Source: Rhodopirellula baltica
GTDB taxonomy: Bacteria > Planctomycetota > Planctomycetia > Pirellulales > Pirellulaceae
Assembly: GCA_002901265.1 (NCBI GenBank)
Contig: PPHI01000006.1
Location: forward strand, 62,001-126,000
Direction of reading: 5' to 3'
DNA length: 64,000 bases
The position numbers and the translations under genes were made by a program. The notes under the pieces are model-generated. The model saw only the letters and a list, made by a program, of their open reading frames with translations, was not told the DNA's origin and ran no database searches. This document shows, one piece after another, positions 43,269 through 51,729 of the stretch. Positions within the stretch are counted from its first letter, which is position 1. Each line of letters opens with the position of its first letter.

Positions 43269-45170
43269 ATAGTCCAATCGTCGGATCAACTGTCCGTTCT
43301 TGGTAACCGGGATCAGCATTTGCAGATTGCTGGTATCCATCTCGAAGCCATGAAAGTCTCGCAAGAAGACGATTGTGTTCAGGATCCGGAGGGCTTCCGG
43401 TTCATTGGTCGCCCGTTCCATCGAACGTCGCATGAACCGCTCCGTTTCGACGTCTGCATACATTTCTAGATACTCGATCGCCCGCATCACCACCAACGGC
43501 TCGACGTCGGTACGCAGGTTTTCGATCATCGGCAACAGCGGCTTTGCTTCTTCGCCAAAACAGCTGCATGCGACCAATGCCCAGTAGCGAACCCAACCGT
43601 CAGACTCCTTTTCTGGATCCAGTGCGTTTTGCAACTGTGGGTACGCTTCTGAGAATGGTTTCAAACACAGGTTGACGGTATCGATGTAAGTAACGATCTG
43701 CCCCGCGTGTGACTGTGCGAATGCGATTGGGTTTTCGGTCGCATCGTCAACCATGACCGCTTCGGTGACAAAGCTCAAATCCGGCATGGACTTCAAGCGG
43801 TCATCCAACTGTTGCCGCATCTGCAACAACCGTGTCTTATGTTCTGGATCGGCCGCAAGGTTGTTGATCTCGTGCGGGTCGCTGCTCAAGTCATACAAGG
43901 CCTCGGCGGCTTTGGGTTGAAAGAACTGTGCCGCGGGCCCCGAAAGCTCCCCTGCTTGAAACAGCTCACGCCATTGTTGGTAGGCAGCATTCTTGTACCG
44001 GTAGTTGTTTTGCAGCGCGTCCGGATAGAACGGTTCGAAGTTGCGGATGTATTTCCAATCGCCGATACGCAATGTCCGAACAAGGTCGTACTTCTCGTCA
44101 AACCGATCTGCGTACCCAAACGCTTCATCACGTCGATCGACTTTGTCAGGATCTGCGTCCATCCCCAGGAACGGCTGGCCATCGACGCCTTCGGGTTGCT
44201 CAACACCGGCAAGACTTAGCACCGTCGGTCCAAAATCGACGAACTCGACAAAGCCGTTGGTGCGGCTGCCAAGCGAGCGTCCTGCGAGTGCCTTGAACTG
44301 GTCCGGAACACGCACGACCAATGGAACGTGCAGGCCAGATTCATAGGCATAGCCTTTTGAACGCGGCAACACTCCGCCGTGGTCACCGAAATAGAACACG
44401 AACGTATTTTCCAGTTCGCCGTCCGCTTCCAGTTGTTCGATCACGCTCGCGACTTGGCGATCGATGACTTTCATCCGATCCAGGTAGCGAGCTTTGGTGT
44501 AACGGAACAGCGGTGTGTCGGGAAAGTAAGGCTGTAGTGCCACCGTCGACGGATCCGTTTCAGTTGGGCGGTCATCAACATCGCTGGCAGGAAAGTGCAA
44601 TTGGCTTTCGTGCGAATCGGTGAAGGTCTTCACATGGAAAAACGGCATCGACTTATCCGGCCGGTTTCGCCAGTGGGCTTTCTTGCTCGACTCGCTCCAA
44701 ACGCCGTCCCCTTTGATCGCGTTGTAGTCCTCTTTATTGCAGTTGGTCGTGTAGTACCCTGCGGCTGTCAGATACGCGGGAAACATCTCCACACCCGGCG
44801 GCATCTTTGCCGCGGTGTTCTTGCGATGGAACTGCGTCGCGATTCTCGGGGCATAACATGACGTAATCAACGTCGTTCGCGCCACCGAACAAACGGGTGC
44901 GTTGGAAAATGCCCGATCGAAGGTAACGCCATGCGCCGCCATCGCTTCAATCGCCGGAGCGGGAGCCCCCGCTGGGTCAAAGTGCCGGAGGTAGTGAATC
45001 GAATTGTCTTCCGACATGATCCACACGACATTGGGACGTCTCGGTGCGTTTTCGGAGGTCGAGTCCTGGGCGGCTACCGGCGCGTGAAACTGAAAAACCA
45101 ACCCCGTGACCGTCATCAGCAGGGCTATCAGCGTCTTGAAGTCTCGCGAGAGGGGTGATCGATTCATCAA
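43251..45170 (-). CDS. Secreted sulfatase with atypical CSVAR motif and C-terminal helical domain
   Basis: A 639-residue protein. After a signal peptide (LIALLMTVTGLVFQFHAPVAAQ) come the metal site NVVWIMSEDNS and C94-S-V-A-R98 in NAPVCSVARTTLITSCYAPR. The sulfatase signature needs C-x-[PA]-x-R; here the third residue is Val and Ala is fourth. The rest is sulfatase-like (VFYFGDHGGVLPRSKGYAYESG, metal and sulfate site). The subgroup is close to heparan N-sulfatase-like planctomycete sulfatases. From about 540 a HEAT-like helical tail begins (GWVRYWALVACSCFGEEAKPLLPMIENL, VVMRAIEYLEMYADVETERF). It could be active with an unusual motif or be a binding-only homologue. Confidence 0.88.
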   Translation of the reverse strand: MMNRSPLSRDFKTLIALLMTVTGLVFQFHAPVAAQDSTSENAPRRPNVVWIMSEDNSIHYLRHFDPAGAPAPAIEAMAAHGVTFDRAFSNAPVCSVARTTLITSCYAPRIATQFHRKNTAAKMPPGVEMFPAYLTAAGYYTTNCNKEDYNAIKGDGVWSESSKKAHWRNRPDKSMPFFHVKTFTDSHESQLHFPASDVDDRPTETDPSTVALQPYFPDTPLFRYTKARYLDRMKVIDRQVASVIEQLEADGELENTFVFYFGDHGGVLPRSKGYAYESGLHVPLVVRVPDQFKALAGRSLGSRTNGFVEFVDFGPTVLSLAGVEQPEGVDGQPFLGMDADPDKVDRRDEAFGYADRFDEKYDLVRTLRIGDWKYIRNFEPFYPDALQNNYRYKNAAYQQWRELFQAGELSGPAAQFFQPKAAEALYDLSSDPHEINNLAADPEHKTRLLQMRQQLDDRLKSMPDLSFVTEAVMVDDATENPIAFAQSHAGQIVTYIDTVNLCLKPFSEAYPQLQNALDPEKESDGWVRYWALVACSCFGEEAKPLLPMIENLRTDVEPLVVMRAIEYLEMYADVETERFMRRSMERATNEPEALRILNTIVFLRDFHGFEMDTSNLQMLIPVTKNGQLIRRLDYLNDRL

Positions 45171-45394
45171 GTTGGCGTTGGTCGGAAGGCAATAAAAGAA
45201 TACTGGTTACGGCGATTGTGACGCTCTTAGCCAGTTGCGACAGCAGGTCGATGGACCAATTTTACCTAAATTACGTTGCTCTGACCGGGAAGTTCAAAAA
45301 CACGCCTTGTCGTATCCGGGTGCCAATGGGCATAATTCGCGGCTCGATAGAAATCCCCTAAACGCTGACGACGACCAAATCTGGTTCACCCGCG

Positions 45395-45559
45395 ATGGCA
45401 AAGAGCAAGAAGAAAGCCGAAACCGTCTTCCTGGTTTGCGAAGAAACTGGCGATTACAACTACACCCTCAAGCGTAAGCCTGGTGGCGAGAAACTTCGTT
45501 TGAAGAAGTACTGCCCACGCGTGCGGAAGCACACCTGGCACAACGAAAAGAAAAAATAA
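45395..45559 (+). CDS. rpmG: 50S ribosomal protein L33
   Basis: A 54-residue basic protein starting [23 protein letters not shown] and ending HTWHNEKKK, the normal bL33 pattern with the [17 protein letters not shown] core. It has two cysteines rather than the four of zinc-binding L33. In many bacteria rpmG lies beside secE/nusG; here it stands alone with its own terminator, upstream of recJ. Confidence 0.93.
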   Translation: MAKSKKKAETVFLVCEETGDYNYTLKRKPGGEKLRLKKYCPRVRKHTWHNEKKK

Positions 45560-45625
45560 GCTGTCTGCTGCTGGCGTCCGCCGTTTCAACACAACGCGGA
45601 GGCTGCAACACAGCTACTTTTCGAG

Positions 45626-45648
45626 CGCGACGGATTCCGTCGCGTTTT
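45626..45648 (+). terminator. Rho-independent terminator after rpmG
   Basis: CGCGACGG-ATT-CCGTCGCG (45626-45644) forms an eight-pair GC-rich stem with a three-base loop, followed by TTTT. It lies 66 bases after the rpmG stop and just before recJ. Confidence 0.7.
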
Positions 45649-45687
45649 CGCTTGTAAGTTCAACTCCTTTTCGAAAACGGGTCAAGG

Positions 45688-47451
45688 ATGAAACGAAAGT
45701 GGCGGATCGTCCCTCATGATTCCGCCCGCGTTGAGCAACTGATTCGCGGCTCCAAGCTGCCTCCTGTTGTTGCTCAACTCTTGGTTAGCCGTGGCGTCTA
45801 CGATGCCGCTGCCGCCGATTCGTTTCTTTCCACCAAGCTGACCGGTTTGCGTGACCCTGCGCTGCTGCCTGGGGTCCCCGAAGCGACTGAAATCGTCGCC
45901 CAAGCGATCGCCGACAAAACGTCGATCGTGATCTATGGCGATTACGACTGTGACGGCATGACCGGCACGGCGATTCTGTACAACGGGTTGAAATTGCTCG
46001 GTGCGGACGTGTCTTACCACATCCCCAATCGACTCGAAGACGGTTACGGCCTGAACCCCGAAGCGATCACCAAGCTTGCCAATCGTGGCAAGCAGATGAT
46101 CATCTCCGTCGACTGTGGGATCACCAGTATCGCGTGCGCAGAACTCTGCCGCGAACTGGGCGTGAGCTTGGTCATCACCGACCACCATACGATTGACGAG
46201 TCCCTCCCGGACGCGGACGCGATCGTTCACCCACGCCTGCCAGGGACCACGTATCCTTTTGGCGAACTTTGCGGTGCGGGTGTCGCGTTCAAACTCGCCT
46301 GGGCGCTCTGCCAAAAAATCTGCGGCGCCAAGAAAGTCACCGAGCCGATGCGTCGATTCCTGATGCAGTCACTTTCACTGGCCGCGATCGGAACCGTTGC
46401 TGACGTCGTGCCGCTCGTCGATGAAAACCGCATCCTGGTCTCGCACGGCCTACGAATGCTGGCCGCCGAGCCTTCGCCGGGCCTGGCAGAGCTGATGAAG
46501 GTCGCGAAGCTGACCGAGAACATGACGCTGAACACCGAAAGCATCGCGTTCTCACTCGCACCTCGATTGAACGCCGCTGGACGACTCGGACAAGCACAAC
46601 TTGGTGTTGAACTGCTGACCGCCCCCGCAGGCGAACGGGCCCAATCACTCGCCGAATACATTGACGAACTGAACAAGAACCGCGACAGCTTGCAGCGCAG
46701 TGTCATGCTGGCCGCACAAAAGCAAGCCAAGGAACAGTTCGATACCGAAAACGATCCCGCATTGGTCCTCGCCGGTGTCGGTTGGCACCAAGGTGTGATC
46801 GGCGTCGTGGCGGGACGATTGAGCGACAAATACGGCAAGCCAGTCATCATCCTGTCGATGGACGCCTCCGGAAAAGGCGACGCGGTCGGATCCGGGCGCG
46901 CGGGTCCCACGACGATCAACCTCTATGACGCAATGTCCGAATGCAGTGATCGTCTATCACGCTTCGGCGGTCACCGCGCGGCAGCCGGCCTGAGCATTGA
47001 TGAACGTCAAATCGATGCCTTTCGCGAAGAGTTTTGCGAAGCGGTCTCACAGCAGATCGCCGATTCAGATGCCGAACCGGAAATCATCATCGACGCTGAA
47101 GCATCGTTCGGTCAGCTCAGCCTGAACACCGTCAAGCAAATCGAAACGATGGAGCCCTTCGGCGAAGGCAACCCACGACCAGTGCTGCTCTGCCAAGACG
47201 TGATGCTTGCCGAGCCAGCGCGACGGATGGGTTCCGGTGATCGACACCTGACCGTCCGCTTGGACCAAGGCGGCAAAGTCGTCCGCGGCGTCGCATTCGG
47301 CGAAGGCGATTGGTGTGAAGAACTGAACGATCACAGCGGTCCGATCCAAGTCGCGTATCGCCCCGTGATCAACGAGTTCGGTGGCTATCGACGTGTCGAA
47401 GTCCACATCGTCGACTGGCGTCCCTCGCTCGCCCGCCAAACGGTCGGTTAG
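45688..47451 (+). CDS. recJ: Single-stranded-DNA-specific exonuclease RecJ
   Basis: A 587-residue 5'-3' exonuclease. DHH motifs are visible: YGDYDCDG (D85, D87, D89), VDCG (D142) and ITDHHT (D165, H166, H167). The DHHA1 domain has GSGRAGPTTINLYDAMSECSDRLSRFGGHRAAAG, and the C-terminal OB part ends PVINEFGGYRRVEVHIVDWRP. RecJ works in mismatch repair, base-excision repair and RecFOR recombination; recO is 8 kb away in this window but not linked. Length is typical. Confidence 0.96.
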   Translation: MKRKWRIVPHDSARVEQLIRGSKLPPVVAQLLVSRGVYDAAAADSFLSTKLTGLRDPALLPGVPEATEIVAQAIADKTSIVIYGDYDCDGMTGTAILYNGLKLLGADVSYHIPNRLEDGYGLNPEAITKLANRGKQMIISVDCGITSIACAELCRELGVSLVITDHHTIDESLPDADAIVHPRLPGTTYPFGELCGAGVAFKLAWALCQKICGAKKVTEPMRRFLMQSLSLAAIGTVADVVPLVDENRILVSHGLRMLAAEPSPGLAELMKVAKLTENMTLNTESIAFSLAPRLNAAGRLGQAQLGVELLTAPAGERAQSLAEYIDELNKNRDSLQRSVMLAAQKQAKEQFDTENDPALVLAGVGWHQGVIGVVAGRLSDKYGKPVIILSMDASGKGDAVGSGRAGPTTINLYDAMSECSDRLSRFGGHRAAAGLSIDERQIDAFREEFCEAVSQQIADSDAEPEIIIDAEASFGQLSLNTVKQIETMEPFGEGNPRPVLLCQDVMLAEPARRMGSGDRHLTVRLDQGGKVVRGVAFGEGDWCEELNDHSGPIQVAYRPVINEFGGYRRVEVHIVDWRPSLARQTVG

Positions 47452-47549
47452 CACGCCAGCCTGGTTAGCACCTACCGTTGCCGCCCCATCAGCAGCAGTG
47501 CGATAAAACGCGGTTAAGTCCCCAGGCACCGTGCGCACACCGTTGCACG

Positions 47550-48658
47550 CTACTTCGTTCCGGATGATTGCCTGGAACGCAGTTCGGTCAACTGCTGCTT
47601 CAACTCTCTCGCTGCGGCAAATGGGTCCGCGGCTTGATGTATGGCTGCCGTGACGGCTATGCGATGAAAACCGGCTTGTGCGACCTGCTGCAAATTGCTT
47701 GCGTCGATTCCGCCGATCGCAAAAGCGGGCCGTGGCGTCGACTTGGTTTCGCGGTGCACCGCTTCTAAAAATGCGATTCCGGCATGACTGTCAAAGGACT
47801 TGGTTTTGCTTGGGAACGTCGGGCCGCAGCCGATGTAGTCCGCGCCGCTGGCGATCGCTTGATGAACTTGCTCGACATCATGAGTAGACACACCGACGAG
47901 TAATTCATCACCGACGATTCGACGCGTCTGCTCGACTGTCAATTCGTCTTGCCCGACATGCACGCCATCGGAACGTGTTAACACCGCCAAATCGGCTCGG
48001 TCGTTCATGATGAACAACGCGTTGGTATCACGCAGCGATTCTGCGATGACGAGACCACGCTGAACAAGCAAGCGATCCGGCGCGTTCTTATCACGAAGCT
48101 GGATGATATCGACGCCGGCTTCACAAAGCGAAGCCACATACATCCGCAACGACACGTCGCTGTCCATACAATCGACTAATGCATACAAGGTCGCAACGGC
48201 AAGTCTTGTGACTCGATCGTTCCTGATCGCTTTCAATTCGCAATCTTTCAGCACCGTGTACGACCGATAGCGGATTGCCTCAACTTGCTTCGCGAACCTG
48301 CCGTCGATTGTTTTGCCATACTCTTCGATCGTCCTCAACGATTGTTGAACCCGCTGCGATGCGCCGCTAATACATCGACCAACTTTGACCGCTTGTATTC
48401 CTGCGTGGTTTCAATCGTTGTACCGACATCCGCGTCGGTATCGCGACTATGAAGAAGATCGCGTCGATCGATTTGCTTCATGGCATCGGCAAGCTGGTGC
48501 CGCATCGTCTTGATTTGTTCGGTGCCTTCAGCGTCATCGAGCCCAAAGCGATAAAACTCTTCAATCGTACGCAGGCCCTCGAAAACTCGATTCGCCGAAG
48601 CGTCCAGGATACGATAGGCGGTTTCGCGAGAATGACTGTCCACGTGAATTCCAGGCAA
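47550..48658 (-). pseudogene. thiE: Thiamine-phosphate synthase with N-terminal ThiD2-like domain, split by a frameshift
   Basis: The N-terminal frame (48658 to 48335) reads YRILDASANRVFEGLRTIEEFYRF and LLHSRDTDADVGTTIETTQEYKRSKLVDVLAAHR, the ThiD2-like extension found on ThiE of some bacteria. The second frame (48338 to 47550) continues with VQQSLRTIEEYGKTID and the complete ThiE barrel (IIQLRDKN, FIMNDRADLAVLTRSDGVHVGQ, GVSTHDVEQ, DYIGCGPTFPSKTK). The join falls in AAHR|QRVQQS near 48353-48358, where one extra base would restore a single frame. ThiE joins HMP-PP and HET-P into thiamine phosphate. The stop and a TTG overlap (TTGA), so re-initiation is possible but would split a domain. A sequencing error is an alternative. 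Confidence 0.85.
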
Positions 48659-48663
48659 ATCCG

Positions 48664-49377
48664 ATGAAGATGAAAATGAAACGACGTACGGCGATTTTGT
48701 TATCCGCTGCGATGTTGTCGATCACGATGGTGAACGATGCGTCGGCCCAGCGAAAAAAGAATCCTGCTTTCGCCGAACCTGAAATCGACAAAGGCCTACC
48801 CAACGTCTTGCTGATCGGCGATTCGATTTCGATCGGCTACATGCTCGATGCGAGAAAAGCTTTGGCGGGCAAAGCCAATGTCTTTCGGCCAGCCACCAAC
48901 TGCGGCCCGACAACCAATGGCATTAAGAACCTGGACGCTTGGCTCGGCGACCGTCACTGGGATGTGATCCATTTCAACTTCGGCCTCCACGATCTGAAAT
49001 ATATGGGGCCGAACAATGAAAACCTAGCCGCCCCCGATTCACCGGGTGCACACCAGCAGGTCTCGATTGACGACTACACCGAGAACATCCGCAAGATTGC
49101 CGAACGACTAAAAAAGACTGGTGCGACGGTTATCTGGCGCGAGACCACCCCAGTTCCAGAGGGAGCCGCCGGCCGTGTGCCTGGCGACTCGGTCAAATAC
49201 AACGAAGCGGCAGCAAGTGCGATTGCGAAGGTCGGCGACATTCAGACTGACCCGTTCTTTGCGTTTGCCGAATCGATCAGCGAGCTGCAGCGTCCGGCGA
49301 ACGTGCACTACACGCCAGAAGGCTCCAAGAAGCTGGGCGAACATGTCGCGGCACAAATCGCCAAAGCACTTTACTAA
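48664..49377 (+). CDS. Secreted SGNH/GDSL hydrolase
   Basis: A 237-residue protein with a signal peptide (TAILLSAAMLSITMVNDASAQ). Block I is LLIGDSISIGY (catalytic Ser), block III is FNFGLHDLKYM, and block V is VHYTPEGS (catalytic His, with Asp replaced by Tyr or Thr spacing). This is the SGNH hydrolase pattern, with the usual N of block III in GLHD instead of GxND, so the oxyanion residue differs. It is probably a periplasmic carbohydrate esterase. It diverges from thiE with five bases between starts, so the two share a promoter region. Confidence 0.87.
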   Translation: MKMKMKRRTAILLSAAMLSITMVNDASAQRKKNPAFAEPEIDKGLPNVLLIGDSISIGYMLDARKALAGKANVFRPATNCGPTTNGIKNLDAWLGDRHWDVIHFNFGLHDLKYMGPNNENLAAPDSPGAHQQVSIDDYTENIRKIAERLKKTGATVIWRETTPVPEGAAGRVPGDSVKYNEAAASAIAKVGDIQTDPFFAFAESISELQRPANVHYTPEGSKKLGEHVAAQIAKALY

Positions 49378-49688
49378 CGGGGCAACCGAACCGCTCGAAA
49401 GCGGTATTCGATTCGATCGGCAAGCAGTTTAGTGCAAGACTAGCTCAGCGAGGGTTTCCCCTCTCAAGAGAGGCTACTAAGAGCATTGTAAGCACTTGCC
49501 GCATCTCTTAATCGCGACAGTCCCTACGATCGCACTGCTTTCGATGTTCATGAGTTTGCATCCGTGCACTTTTCCGGCAAACCGAAGGAATCTGACATAG
49601 TTTCGTTGTGAGGGAGCTACTGAATGGCTCGCAGCCATCGGGTGTGACCTCAACTACTTAACTTGATTAAATGATTTTGGAGTTTGAG
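49378..49688. other. Leader region of the first Flp pilin gene
   Basis: About 311 bases without a gene. It contains an inverted repeat CCTCTC-AA-GAGAGG (49460-49473) after the hydrolase gene, and a stretch at about 49570-49655 with GGCAAACC and AGCTAC words like those in the riboswitch at 50175. The central conserved GACGCAAAGC-type segment is missing, so no riboswitch is called. Confidence 0.35.
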
Positions 49689-49868
49689 ATGAAAAAGTTC
49701 GCTAATAGCATCGTTGATTTTCTGAAGGAAGAAGACGGACCAACCGCAGTTGAATACGCGGTCATGTTGGCTCTGATCGTCGTCGTCTGCTTGGCAGCCG
49801 TCGGAACGATCGGTACCGAATCGAACAAGAAGTTCCAAGAAGTTGGTGCGGCTATCTCGGCTAACTAG
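49689..49868 (+). CDS. flp: Flp/Tad pilin, copy 1
   Basis: A 59-residue prepilin. The short leader MKKFANSIVDFLKEEDG ends in Gly17, followed by PTAVEYAVMLALIVVVCLAAVGTIG. Glu and Tyr at positions 5 and 6 of the mature pilin are the Flp signature. The hydrophobic helix is followed by a short polar tail ending AAISAN. ATG 49689 has GGAG upstream. It differs from copy 2 at only a few positions. A strong terminator follows, so this copy is its own transcription unit or a main early product. Confidence 0.93.
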   Translation: MKKFANSIVDFLKEEDGPTAVEYAVMLALIVVVCLAAVGTIGTESNKKFQEVGAAISAN

Positions 49869-49911
49869 TCGAACGGCGCAGCCCTTCAAAGGAATCCTGT
49901 ATTCCGGATGA

Positions 49912-49947
49912 CCCCGACGTCAGCAATGACGCCGGGGTTTTTCTTTT
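49912..49947 (+). terminator. Rho-independent terminator after flp copy 1
   Basis: CCCCGACGTCA-GCAA-TGACGCCGGGG forms an 11-position stem with one mismatch and a GCAA loop, followed by TTTTTCTTTT. This is the clearest terminator in the window and separates the two pilin genes. Confidence 0.9.
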
Positions 49948-50101
49948 GCGCTTCAGGCATGAAACCGTTCACGACACGCCCGACCGTCACGCACGACGCA
50001 ATCGCTACAGCTGGTTTAACGCTATCGCCAGCACGACCAATGAACTTTGTTCTGTCCGAGTTTTTTGACAAGGACCTTTCGTGACATAGGTTTCATTCGA
50101 G

Positions 50102-50121
50102 AGCGGGTTACGAAACCCGCT
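50102..50121 (+). promoter_or_regulatory. Perfect hairpin upstream of the riboswitch
   Basis: AGCGGGTT-ACGA-AACCCGCT is a perfect eight-pair stem with a four-base loop. It stands about 55 bases before the c-di-GMP-type aptamer. No T-run follows. Its role is unknown. Confidence 0.5.
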
Positions 50122-50174
50122 TCCGAGGACCAGACCAATGAGGGTCAGCACGGTTGTCGGACAGCCTACATCCC

Positions 50175-50252
50175 AGATAAAGGCAAACCGTCCGCAAGGT
50201 CGGGGCGCAAAGCTACGGGCCCTTTCGCGAGGGCAGCCGGGCTGCCGAGGGA
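50175..50252 (+). promoter_or_regulatory. Cyclic-di-GMP-I (GEMM-I) riboswitch-like aptamer
   Basis: The + strand carries AAAGGCAAACC, a stem CCGTCC/GGTCGG closed by a GCAA tetraloop, then GGGGCGCAAAGCTACGGGCC, a hairpin GCCCT/AGGGC, and GCAGCCGGGCTGCCGA. These are the ordered conserved pieces of the GEMM-I aptamer: the GCAAACC junction, a GNRA loop that docks, GACGCAAAGCyACGGGCC and a terminal GCAGCCGGGyUGCC. It lies about 140 bases before flp copy 2. c-di-GMP would be the natural signal, since it controls pili and attachment. A cGAMP-binding variant cannot be excluded. The expression platform is not obvious. Confidence 0.85.
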
Positions 50253-50394
50253 ACGATCGAAAGATCACCGAGGCTTGAAGGAGACGTGGCTGCTTCTTTC
50301 TAGGGACCTTAATTCGCGTTGAATTGGCCCATTAAGACAAACGTCGAAAGTCGAACCTGAGAAGCATTCGGCTTTCAACTGAGGAGTTTGAAAT

Positions 50395-50574
50395 ATGAAA
50401 AAGTTTGCAAATAGCGTCGTTGAATTCCTGAAAGAAGAAGATGGCCCAACCGCAGTTGAATACGCGGTCATGCTGGCTCTGATCGTCGTCGTCTGCTTGG
50501 CAGCCGTTGGAACGATCGGTACCGAGTCGAACAAGAAGTTCCAAGAAGTTGGAACGGCTATCGCCGCTAACTGA
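50395..50574 (+). CDS. flp: Flp/Tad pilin, copy 2 (riboswitch-preceded)
   Basis: A 59-residue prepilin nearly identical to copy 1: MKKFANSVVEFLKEEDG, then PTAVEYAVMLALIVVVCLAAVGTIG, ending GTAIAAN. The differences are conservative (I8V, D10E, A/T and S/A near the end). The Gly17/Pro18 cleavage site and Glu-Tyr signature are kept. GAGGAG lies upstream. Its long leader contains the c-di-GMP-type aptamer, unlike copy 1, so the two copies are probably controlled differently. Confidence 0.93.
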   Translation: MKKFANSVVEFLKEEDGPTAVEYAVMLALIVVVCLAAVGTIGTESNKKFQEVGTAIAAN

Positions 50575-50893
50575 TCGAGTGATTGGCGGCCTGACGGCTT
50601 GCTAATGACTGTTTGAGAGACTCTCGACGTTTGATCGGTGAAACGCGCAATCTTTTCACCGGTCACGTCGAGTTCTTTTTGCGCAAACGAAAAATCATGA
50701 ACTATCCACTGCTTCCCGCTGATGCGACTGAACATGTGTGGCAGCTCTCTTGCTGCTTGATCACGTTGCTGTTCGCGATGTTCAGCTGGGTCTTGGGTCC
50801 GCGTTGACGCGCCAGCAGATTCTACCCCACGTCCGATCGAAGCAACCCAACCACCAACTACCAAACATCTTGTTCGCTACGGGGAGTCCCTTC
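50575..50893. other. Spacer between flp copy 2 and the prepilin peptidase
   Basis: About 319 bases. A 36-codon frame at 50697-50807 (starting MNYPLLPADATEHVW, with the hydrophobic stretch LSCCLITLLFAMFSWVLG) could encode a small membrane peptide; it has no clear ribosome site, so it is only noted. No terminator stem with a T-run is seen after copy 2. Confidence 0.35.
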
Positions 50894-51451
50894 ATGGAAA
50901 CGCTAGTCCAAGGAATCACAGAAAACTGGACCGTCTGGTTTGTCACCGTCGTTTTGATCGTCGCCGCGGTCATCGACGGCAAGATTTTGAAAGTGCCGAA
51001 CTGGCTTACCTTTCCGTTCATCATCTGCGGATGGATCAACTGCACAATCGAAGGCGGCATGCCTGGCCTCGGCTACAGCCTTCTTGGAACCTTTGTCGGC
51101 ATGATGTTGCTGCTGGTTCTGCGTAACGTCGGTGGCATGGGTGGCGGCGACGTCAAACTGTTGATGGGCGTCGGTGCTTGGCTCGGAACGGTCGTTACCC
51201 TGTATGCGTTCGCCGCGACCGCCATCGTTGGTGGGATTATGGCGGTCATCATGGTTTGGCGAAGTGGCGAGTGGACGAAGCACTACGCTCAGGGGATGCA
51301 AATTTTGGAAGAATGGAAAACCATCCGTAAACCTTCGGAGCTTTCCAAGATTGCACGTGAACGCAAGCCGACCATGTATCTCCTCCCATACGGCATTCCC
51401 ATGGCAATCGGCTCAATTCTCTATTTTGCCTACGCCGGAATGTTGGTCTGA
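50894..51451 (+). CDS. cpaA: Prepilin peptidase, TadV/CpaA type
   Basis: A 185-residue inner-membrane aspartic protease. The two catalytic aspartates are D28 (VIDGKILKVPNWLTF) and D86 in the GGGDVKLL motif. There is no N-terminal methylase domain, as expected for the Tad/CpaA type. It should cleave the two Flp prepilins after Gly17. ATG 50894 follows GGGGAG; the frame upstream is open but not conserved. A cytoplasmic segment of about 40 residues (MVWRSGEWTKHYAQGMQILEEWKTIRK) before the last helix is longer than in many TadV. Confidence 0.9.
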   Translation: METLVQGITENWTVWFVTVVLIVAAVIDGKILKVPNWLTFPFIICGWINCTIEGGMPGLGYSLLGTFVGMMLLLVLRNVGGMGGGDVKLLMGVGAWLGTVVTLYAFAATAIVGGIMAVIMVWRSGEWTKHYAQGMQILEEWKTIRKPSELSKIARERKPTMYLLPYGIPMAIGSILYFAYAGMLV

Positions 51452-51729
51452 ACGTAAGCTCAGCCATCCGCACTCGGACACTGCAAAACCCGCTAATTTC
51501 GGGGGCAACCGCTCTGCCCCCCGGTGCCAAAAATGGCAAGGCTTGCCGATTACAGCGAGCCTGCGAAACACGTCGCGATAAACCGTTGTATCGATCCTGA
51601 GCCTGCAGCCCCTGGTGTTGTAGGCAATGGCCTCCGAAGTCCGAGTGATAAGAGCGAGCCGAAAGCTTCCTCCCAGCGACGTCCTCTGCACGCAAACCGC
51701 CTTTTCCTGGTCTAGCACCAGTCTGAACT

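Noticed and set aside
45171-45394. tRNA gene before rpmG
   Set aside because: No cloverleaf with a GGTTCRANNCC arm could be built; only an isolated GTTCAAAAAC occurs.
48659-48663. TPP riboswitch ahead of thiE
   Set aside because: Only five bases separate thiE from the divergent hydrolase gene and no thi-box sequence is visible.
49570-49655. Possible second c-di-GMP riboswitch before flp copy 1
   Set aside because: GGCAAACC and AGCTAC words are present, but the GACGCAAAGC-type core and the GNRA-capped stem are not. Only the copy 2 leader fits the consensus.
51524-51715. 63-codon frame before cpaB
   Set aside because: No ribosome site, no hydrophobic or conserved pattern, and Arg/Ser/Pro-rich composition typical of a chance frame.
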